From Clarkia xantiana subsp. parviflora (lineage: Eukaryota; Streptophyta; Magnoliopsida; Myrtales; Onagraceae), in NCBI GenBank assembly GCA_036873135.1, contig JAPTYO010000007.1, positions 63,010,441-63,074,440 of the forward strand: a stretch of DNA of 64,000 bases. Reading direction: 5' to 3'. The position numbers were made by a program, and so were the translations under genes. Every line of letters starts with the position of its first letter. The stretch's first letter is position 1. The notes beneath the pieces were generated by a model. It saw nothing but the letters and a program-made list of their open reading frames with translations, did not search any database and was not told the origin of the DNA. This document shows positions 54,801 through 64,000 of this stretch, in pieces.

Positions 54801-57800
54801 TATCGCATTTATTCTAAACATATGATCATACTAAAGTCTTTATCCCTTTTAGTTTTTAGTTCGGTCTCAGAATCAACTTTTATTCATAGGGCAACACTCT
54901 CGGAGCTCTGAATTGGATGAAATCAGTTGCTATCGCATTTATTCTAAACATATGATCATACTAAAGTCTTTATCCCTTTTTAGTTCGGTCTCAGAATCAA
55001 CTTTTATTCATAGGGCAACACTCTTGGAGCTCTGAATTGGATGAAATCAGTTGCTATCGCATTTATTCTAAACATATGATCATACTAAAGTCTTTATCCC
55101 TTTTTAGTTCGGTCTCAGAATCAACTTTTATTCATAGGGCAACACTCCGGAGCTCTGAATTGGATGAAATCATTGCTATCGCATTTATTCTAAACATATG
55201 ATCATACTAAAGTCTTTATCCCTTTTTAGTTCGGTCTCAGAATCAGCTTTTATTCATAGGGAAACACTCTCGGAGCTCTGAATTGGATGAAATCAATTGC
55301 TATCGCATTTATTCTAAATATATGATCATACTAAAGTCTTTATCCCTTTTTAGTTCGGTCTCAGAATAAACTTTTATTCATAGGGCAACACTCTTGGAGC
55401 TCTGAATTGGATGAAATCAGTTGCTATCGCATTTATTCTAAACATATGATCATACTAAAGTCTTTATCCTTTTTTAGTTCGGTCTCAGAATCAACTTTTA
55501 TTCATAGGGCAACACTCTAGGAGCTCTGAATTGGATGAAATCAGTTGCTATCGCATTTATTCTAAACATATGATCATACTAAAGTCTTTATCCCTTTTTA
55601 GTTCGGTCTCAGAATCAACTTTTATTCATAGGGAAACACTCTCGGAGCTCTGAATTGGATGAAATCAGTTGCTATCGCATTTATTCTAAACATATGATCA
55701 TACTAAAGTCTTTATCCCTTTTTAGTTCGGTCTCAGAATCAACTTTTATTCATAGGGCAACACTCTCGGAGCTCTGAATTGGATGAAATCAGTTGCTATC
55801 GCATTTATTCTAAACATATGATCATACTAAAGTCTTTATCCCTTTTTAGTTCGGTCTCAGAATCAACTTTTATTCATAGGGCAACACTCTAGGAGCTATG
55901 AATTGGATGAAATCAGTTGCTATCGCATTTATTCTAAACATATGATCATACTAAAGTCTTTATCCCTTTTAGTTCGGTCTCAGAATAAACTTTTATTCAT
56001 AGGGCAACACTCACGGAGCTATGAATTGGATGATATCAGTTGCTATCGCATTGATTCTAAACATATGATCATACTAAAGTCTTTATCCCCTTTTAGTTCG
56101 GTCTCAGAATCAGCTTTTATTTATAGGGAAACACTCTCGGAGCACAGAATTGGATGAATTAAGTTGTTATCGCATTTATTAAAAGATATGATTATACTAA
56201 AGTCTTTATCCCTTTTTAGTTCGGTCTCAGAATCAACTTTTATTCATAGGGAAACACTCTCGGAGCTCTGAATTGGATGAAATCATTTGCTATCGCAGTT
56301 ATTCTAAACATAAGATCATACTAAAGTCTTTATCCCTTTTTAGTTCGATCTCAGAATCAATTTTATTCATAGGGCAACACTCTTGGAGTCCGAATTGGAT
56401 TAAATCAGTTGCTATCGCATTTATTCTAAACATATGATCATACTAAAGTCTTTATCCCATTTATGTTTGGTCTAAGAATTAACTTTTGTTCATAGGGAAA
56501 CACTCTCGGAGCTCCGAATTGGATGAAATTAGTTGCTATCGCATTTATTCTAAACATATGATCATACTAAAGTCTTTATCACTTTTTAGTTCGTTCTCAG
56601 AATCAACTTTTATTCATAGGGCAACACTCTCGGAGCTCTGAATTAAATGAAATAAGTTGCTATCGCATTTATTCTAAACATATGATCATACTAAAGTCTT
56701 TATCCCTTTTTAGTTCGGTCTCAGAATCAACTTTTATTCATAGGGCAACACTCCGGAGCTCTGAATTGGATGAAATCATTTGCTATCGCATTTATTCTAA
56801 ACATAAGATCATACTAAAGTCTTTATCCCTTTTTAGTTCGGTCTCAGAATAAACTTTTATTCATAGGGCAACACTCACGGAGCTATGAATTGGATGATAT
56901 CAGTTGCTATCGCATTGATTCTAAACATATGATCATACTAAAGTCTTTATCCCATTTTAGTTCGGTCTCAGAATAAACTTTTATTTATAGGGAAACACTC
57001 TCGGAGCACAGAATTGGATGAATTAAGTTGTTATCGCATTTATTATAAAGATATGATCATACTAAAGTCTTTATCCCTTTTTAGTTCGGTCTCAGAATCA
57101 ACTTTTATTCATAGGGAAACACTCTCGGAGCTCTGAATTGGATGAAATCATTTGCTATCGCAGTTATTCTAAACATAAGATCATACTAAAGTCTTTATCC
57201 CTTTTTAGTTCGATCTCAGAATCAAATTTATTCATAGGGCAACACTCTTGGAGTTCCGAATTGGATTAAATCAGTTGCTATCGCATTTATTCTAAACATA
57301 TGATCATACTAAAGTCTTTATCCCATTTATGTTTGGTCTAAGAATTAACTTTGTTCATAGGGAAACACTCTCGGAGCTCCGAATTGGATGAAATTAGTTG
57401 CTATCGCATTTATTCTAAACATATGATCATACTAAAGTCTTTATCACTTTTTAGTTCGTTCTCAGAATCAACTTTTATTCATAGGGCAACACTCTCGGAG
57501 CTCTGAATTAAATGAAATAAGTTGCTATCGCATTTATTCTAAACATATGATCATACTAAAGTCTTTATCCCTTTTAGTTCGGTCTCAGAATCAACTTTTA
57601 TTCATAGGGCAACACTCCGGAGCTCTGAATTGGATGAAATCATTTGCTATCGCATTTATTCTAAAAATATGATCATACTAAAGTCTTTATCCCTTTTTAG
57701 TTCGGTCTCAGAATAAACTTTTATTCATAGGGCAACACTCTCGGAGCTATGAATTGGATGATATCAGTTGCTATCGCATTTATTCTAAACATATGATCAT

Positions 57801-60800
57801 ACTAAAGTCTTTATCCCTTTTTAGTTCGGTCTCAGAATCAACTTTTATTCATAGGGCAACACTCTAGGAGCTATGAATTGGATGAAATCAGTTGCTATCG
57901 CATTTATTCTAAACATATGATCATACTAAAGTCTTTATCCCTTTTTAGTTCGGTCTCAGAATAAACTTTTATTCATAGGGCAACACTCTCGGAGCTCTGA
58001 ATTGGATGAAATCAGTTGCTATCGCATTTATTCTAAACATATGATCATACTAAAGTCTTTATCCCTTTTAGTTCGGTCTCAGAATCAACTTTTATTCATA
58101 GGGAAACACTCTCGGAGCACTGAATTGGATGAAATCAGTTGCTATCGCATTTATTCTAAACATATGATCATACTAAAGTCTTTATCCCTTTTAGTTCGGT
58201 CTCAGAATCAACTTTTATTCATAGGGAAACACTCTCGGAGCTCTGAATTGGATGAAATCATTTGCTATCGCATTTATTCTAAACATATGATCATACTAAA
58301 GTCTTTATCCCTTTTTAGTTCGGTCTCAGAATCAAATTTTATTCATAGGGCAACACTCTTGGAGTTCGAATTGGATAAATCAGTTGCTATCGCATTTATT
58401 CTAAACATATGATCATACTAAAGTCTTTATCCCATTTATGTTTGGTCTAAGAATTAACTTTTATTCATAGGGAAACACTCTCGGAGCTCCGAATTGGATG
58501 AAATCAGTTGCTATCGCATTTATTCTAAACATATGATCATACTAAAGTCTTTATCCCTTTTTAGTTCGGTCTCAGAATCAACTTTTATTCATAGGGCAAC
58601 ACTCTCGGAGCTCTGAATTGGATGAAATCAGTTGCTATCGCATTTATTCTAAACATATGATCATACTAAAGTCTTTATCCTTTTAGTTCGGTCTCAGAAT
58701 CAACTTTTATTCATAGGGCAACACTCTCGGAGCTCTGAATTGGATGAAATCATTTGCTATCGCATTTATTCTAAACATAAGATCATACTAAAGTCTTTAT
58801 CCCTTTTAGTTCGGTCTCAGAATAAACTTTTATTCATAGGGCAACACTCTCGGAGCTATGAATTGGATGATAATCAGTCTATCGCATTTATTCTAAACCA
58901 TGATCATACTAAAGTCTTTATCCCATTTTAGTTCGGTCTCAGAATAAATTTTATTCATAGGGAAAACACTCTCGGAGCACTGAATTGGATGAATAAGTTG
59001 CTATCGCATTTATTATAAAGATATGATTATACTAAAGTCTTTATCCCTTTTTAGTTCGGTCTCAGAATCAACTTTTATTCATAGGGAAACACTCTCGGAG
59101 CTCTGAATTGGATGAAATCATTTGCTATCGCAGTTATTCTAAACATATGATCATACTAAAGTCTTTATCCCTTTTTAGTTCGATCTCAGAATCAAATTTT
59201 ATTCATAGGGCAACACTCTTGGAGTTCCGAATTGGATTAAATCAGTTGCTATCGCATTTATTCTAAAATATGATCATACTAAAGTCTTTATCCCATTTAT
59301 GTTTGGTCTAAGAATTAACTTTGTTCATAGGGAAACACTCTCGGAGCTCCGAATTGGATGAAATCAGTTGCTATCGCATTTATTCTAAACATATGATCAT
59401 ACTAAAGTCTTTATCCCTTTTTAGTTCGGTCTCAGAATCAACTTTTATTCATAGGGCAACACTCTCGGAGCTCTGAATTGGATGAAATAAGTTGCTATCG
59501 CATTTATTCTAAACATATGATCATACTAAAGTCTTTATCCCTTTTTAGTTCGGTCTCAGAATCAACTTTTATTCATAGGGCAACACTCTCGGAGCTCTGA
59601 ATTGGATGAAATCATTGCTATCGCATTTATTCTAAAAATATGATCATACTAAAGTCTTTATCCCTTTTTAGTTCGGTCTCAGAATAAACTTTTATTCATA
59701 GGGCAACACTCTTGGAGCTCTGAATTGGATGAAATCAGTTGCTATCGCATTTATTCTAAACATATGATCATACTAAAGTCTTTATCCCTTTTTAGTTCGG
59801 TCTCAGAATCAACTTTTATTCATAGGGCAACACTCTAGGAGCTCTGAATTGGATGAAATCAGTTGCTATCGCATTATTCTAAACATATGATCATACTAAA
59901 GTCTTTATCCCTTTTTAGTTCGGTCTCAGAATTAACTTTTATTCATAGGGCAACACTCTCGGAGCTCTGAATTGGATGAAATCAGTTGCTATCGCATTTA
60001 TTCTAAACATATGATCATACTAAAGTCTTTATCCCTTTTAGTTCGGTCTCAGAATCAGCTTTTATTTATAGGGAAACACTCTCGGAGCACAGAATTGGAT
60101 GAATTAAGTTGTTATCGCATTTATTCTAAACATATGATATACTAAAGTCTTTATCCTTTTTAGTTCGGTCTCAGAATCAACTTTTATTCATAGGGAAACA
60201 CTCTCGGAGCTCTGAATTGGATGAAATCATTTGCTATCGCAATTATTCTAAACATAATGATCATACTAAAGTCTTTATCCCTTTTTAGTTCGATCTCAGA
60301 ATCAAATTTTATTCATAGGGCAACACTCTTGGAGTCTGAATTGAATTGGATTAAATCAGTTGCTATCGCATTTATTCTAAACATATGATCATACTAAAGT
60401 CTTTATCCCATTTAGTTTGGTCTAAGAATTAACTTTTGTTCATAGGGAAACACTCTCGGAGCTCCGAATTGGATGAAATTAGTTGCTATCGCATTTATTC
60501 TAAACATATGATCATACTAAAGTCTTTATCACTTTTAGTTCGTTCTCAGAATCAACTTTTATTCATAGGGCAACACTCTCGGAGCTCTGAATTGGATGAA
60601 ATAAGTTGCTATCGCATTTATTCTAAACATATGATCATACTAAAGTCTTTATCCTTTTTAGTTCGGTCTCAGAATCAACTTTTATTCATAGGGCAACACT
60701 CCCGGAGCCCTGAATTGGATGAAATCATTTGCTATCGCATTTATTCTAAACATATGATCATACTAAAGTCTTTATCCCTTTTTAGTTCGGTCTCAGAATA

Positions 60801-63800
60801 AACTTTTATTCATAGGGCAACACTCACGGAGCTATGAATTGGATGATATCAGTTGCTATCGCATTGATTCTAAACATATGATCATACTAAAGTCTTTATC
60901 CCTTTTAGTTCGGTCTCAGAATCAACTTTTATTCATAGGGAAACACTCTCGGAGCACAGAATTGGATGAATTAAGTTGCTATCGCATTTATTATAAACAT
61001 ATGATCATACTAAAGTCTTTATCCCTTTTTAGTTCGGTCTCAGAATCAACTTTTATTCATAGGGAAACACTCTCGGAGCTCTGAATTGGATGAAATCATT
61101 TGCTATCGCATTTATTCTAAACATAAGATCATACTAAAGTCTTTATCCCTTTTTAGTTCGTCTCAGAATCAAATTTTATCATAGGGCAACACTCTTGGAG
61201 CTCCGAATTGGATTAAATCAGTTGCTATCGCATTTATTCTAAACATATGATCATACTAAAGTCTTTATCCCATTTATGTTTGGTCTCAGAATAACTTTTG
61301 TTCATAGGGAAACACTCTCGGAGCTCCGAATTGGATGAAATTAGTTGCTATCGCATTTATTCTAAACATATGATCATACTAAAGTCTTTATCCTTTTTAG
61401 TTCGGTCTCAGAATCAACTTTTATTCATAGGGCAACACTCTCGGAGCTCTGAATTGGATGAAATAAGTTGCTATCGCATTTATTCTAAAAATATGATCAT
61501 AATAAAGTCTTTATCCCTTTTTAGTTCGGTCTCAGAATCAACTTTTATTCATAGGGCAACACTCTCGGAGCTCTGAATTGGATGAAATCAGTTGCTATCG
61601 CATTTATTCTAAACATATGATCATACTAAAGTCTTTATCCCTTTTTAGTTCGGTCTCAGAATAACTTTTATTCATAGGGCAACACTCTTGGAGCTCTGAA
61701 TTGGATGAAATCAGTTGCTATCGCATTTATTCTAAACATATGATCATACTAAAGTCTTTATCCCTTTTAGTTCGGTCTCAGAATCAACTTTTATTCATAG
61801 GGCAACACTCCGGAGCTCTGAATTGGATGAAATCAGTTGCTATCGCATTTATTCTAAACATATGATCATACTAAAGTCTTTATCCCTTTTAGTTCGGTCT
61901 CAGAATCAACTTTTATTCATAGGGAGGAAACACTCTCGGAGCTCGAATTGGATGAAATCAATTGCTATCGCATTTATTCTAAATATATGATCATACTAAA
62001 GTCTTTATCCCTTTTTAGTTCGGTCTCAGAATAAACTTTTATTCATAGGGCAACACTCTGGAGCTCTGAATTGGATGAAATCAGTTGCTATCGCATTTAT
62101 TCTAAACATATGATCATACTAAAGTCTTTATCCCTTTTTAGTTCGGTCTCAGAATCAACTTTTATTCATAGGGCAACACTCTAGGAGCTATGAATTGGAT
62201 GAAATCAGTTGCTATCGCATTTATTCTAAAACATATGATCATACTAAAGTCTTTATCCCTTTTTAGTTCGGTCTCAGAATCAACTTTTATTCATAGGGAA
62301 ACACTCTCGGAGCTCTGAATTGGATGAAATCAATTGCTATCGCATTTATTCTAAATATATGATCATACTAAAGTCTTTATCCCTTTTTAGTTCGGTCTAA
62401 GAATCAACTTTTATTCATAGGGCAACACTCTAGGAGCTCTGAATTGGATGAAATCAGTTGCTATCGCATTTATTCTAAACATATGATCATACTAAAGTCT
62501 TTATCCCTTTTAGTTCGGTCTCAGAATCAACTTTTATTCATAGGGCAACACTCTAGGAGCTCTGAATTGGATGAAATCAGTTGCTATCGCATTTATTCTA
62601 AACATATGATCATACTAAAGTCTTTATCCCTTTAGTTCGGTCTCAGAATAAACTTTTATTCATAGGGCAACACTCACGGAGCTATGAATTGGATGATATC
62701 AGTTGCTATCGCATTGATTCTAAACATATGATCATACTAAAGTCTTTATCCCCTTTTTAGTTCGGTCTCAGAATCAGCTTTTATTTATAGGGAAACCACT
62801 CTCGGAGCACAGAATTGGATGAAATAAGTTGTTATCGCATTTATTATAAAGATATGATTATACTAAAGTCTTTATCCCTTTTTAGTTCGGTCTCAGAATC
62901 AACTTTTATTCATAGGGCAACACTCTCGGAGCTCTGAATTGGATGAAATCATTTGCTATCGCATTTATTCTAAACATAAGATCATACTAAAGTCTTTATC
63001 CCTTTTTAGTTCGATCTCAGAATCAAATTTTATTCATAGGGCAACACTCTTGGAATTCCGAATTGGATTAAATCAGTTGCTATCGCATTTATTCTAAACA
63101 TATGATCATACTAAAGTCTTTATCCCATTTATGTTTGGTCTAAGAAATAACTTTTGTTCATAGGGAAACACTCTCGGAGCTCCGAATTGGATGAAATTAG
63201 TTGCTATCGCATTTATTCTAAACATATGATCATACTAAAGTCTTTATCACTTTTAGTTCGTTCTCAGAATCAACTTTTATTCATAGGGCAACACTCTCGG
63301 AGCTCTGAATTAAATGAAATAAGTTGCTATCGCATTATTCTAAACATATGATCATACTAAAGTCTTTATCCCTTTTTAGTTCGGTCTCAGAATCAACTTT
63401 TATTCATAGGGCAACACTCTCGGAGCTCTGAATTGGATGAAATCAGTTGCTATCGCAGTTATTCTAAACATAAGATCATACTAAAGTCTTTATCCCTTTT
63501 TAGTTCGGTCTCAGAATAAACTTTTATTCATAGGGCAACACTCACGGAGCTATGAATTGGATGATTCAGTTGCTATCGCATTGATTCTAAACATATGATC
63601 ATACTAAAGTCTTTATCCCTTTTAGTTCGGTCTCAGAATCAACTTTTATTCATAGGGAACAACTCTCGGAGCACAGAATTGGATGAATTAAGTTGTTATC
63701 GCATTTATTCTAAAGATATGATTATACTAAAGTCTTTATCCCTTTTTAGTTCGGTCTCAGAATCAACTTTTATTCATAGGGAAACACTCTCGGAGCTCTG

Positions 63801-64000
63801 AATTGGATGAAATCATTTTGCTATCGCATTTATTCTAAACATATGATCATACTAAAAGTCTTTATCCCTTTTTAGTTCGATCTCAGAATCAAATTTTTAT
63901 TCATAGGGCAACACTCTTGGAGTCCCGAATTGATATTTAAATCAGTTGCTATCCGCATTTATTCTAAACATATGATCATACTAAAGTCTTTATCCCATTT
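39877..64000. repeat. 124 bp satellite array, about 194 monomers
   Basis: Continuous head-to-tail repeats to the window end. The unit runs 'gtctttatcccttttt', 'agttcggtctcagaatcaac', 'ttttattcatagggcaacac', 'tctcggagctctgaattgg', 'atgaaatcagttgctatcgc', 'atttattctaaacatatgat', 'catactaaa'. Unit starts measured at 39878, 40002, 40126, 40250 and 40374 are exactly 124 apart. The most constant part is 'ttgctatcgcatttattcta' to 'catactaaagtctttatc'. Monomer variants recur in order, giving higher-order structure in the left half. No insertion interrupts the array. Short frames appear where a one-base deletion makes the unit 123 bp and so divisible by three; they are not genes. Confidence 0.98.

Noticed and set aside
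42922..63801. Many frames encoding strings such as DEISCYRIYSKHMIILKSL
   Set aside because: They are translations of the 124 bp satellite and stay open only where indels make monomers 123 bp. The strings repeat with the DNA unit.
39877..64000. CRISPR-like array
   Set aside because: There are no distinct spacers; the whole 124 bp unit repeats without unique sequence between, in a plant context.
39877..64000. Centromeric identity of the satellite
   Set aside because: Array size and higher-order structure would fit, but nothing in the sequence alone shows centromere function.

Overview
The window is repeat-dense nuclear DNA of a flowering plant, with no single-copy host gene that I can recognise. 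The evidence is nested Ty3/gypsy (Tat-like) and Ty1/copia LTR retrotransposons, a Harbinger-type and a hAT-type non-autonomous DNA transposon with clean target-site duplications, and a 24 kb satellite array. The species cannot be read from the sequence. Names used here: G1-G5 are Tat-like gypsy elements, CA and CB are copia elements, and O1 is an Ogre-like LTR.

Layout, left to right. 1-1600: 5' end of gypsy G1 on the minus strand (LTR, primer-binding site, protease, start of reverse transcriptase). 1600-2186: minus-strand copia fragment. 2187-15870: copia CA on the plus strand. Its 5' LTR is split by gypsy G2 (2518-9430, minus strand). G2 has lost gag and protease but keeps both LTR ends, a 3' tandem array, and a gene antisense to its own LTRs with several apparent introns. 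CA then continues with a 2.1 kb leader, broken gag, linker and a reverse transcriptase/RNase H reading frame with three stops. 16327-24456: a probable Ogre-like LTR (O1), carrying a nearly intact young copia (CB, 17154-22557, duplication CATCC) and a Harbinger-like MITE (23184-24178, duplication TTA). 24460-28080: O1 primer-binding site, AT-rich diverged repeats, a hAT-like MITE (25741-26411, duplication CTCATAGG) and a 34 bp tandem array. 28081-33197: degenerate minus-strand gypsy remnants, including gag-less G3. 33198-34469: LTR and gag start of gypsy G4, interrupted by gypsy G5 (34470-39876, plus strand; LTR, gag, protease, second gag-like module, antisense gene remnant). 39877-64000: a 124 bp satellite, about 194 monomers, running off the window.

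The most unusual material is the G2/G5 family. Together the two copies define an element with LTR, gag, protease fused to a second gag-like zinc-knuckle module, no visible reverse transcriptase or integrase, an antisense gene resembling the plant 'putative gypsy type transposon' family (Transposase_28), a 3' tandem array, purine tract and LTR. The satellite begins abruptly inside that antisense gene in G5. It has a layered higher-order structure: 7-monomer and 10-monomer blocks sharing the same two leading monomers and often forming a 17-monomer (2.1 kb) period.

Relative order of events inferred from nesting: CA is older than G2; CA is older than O1; O1 is older than CB, the Harbinger MITE and the hAT MITE; G4 is older than G5; G5 is older than (or was broken by) the satellite. 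CB is the youngest datable insertion, with one difference between its two 196 bp LTRs. All identifications come from reading motifs, reading frames and repeats by eye; no database search was run.
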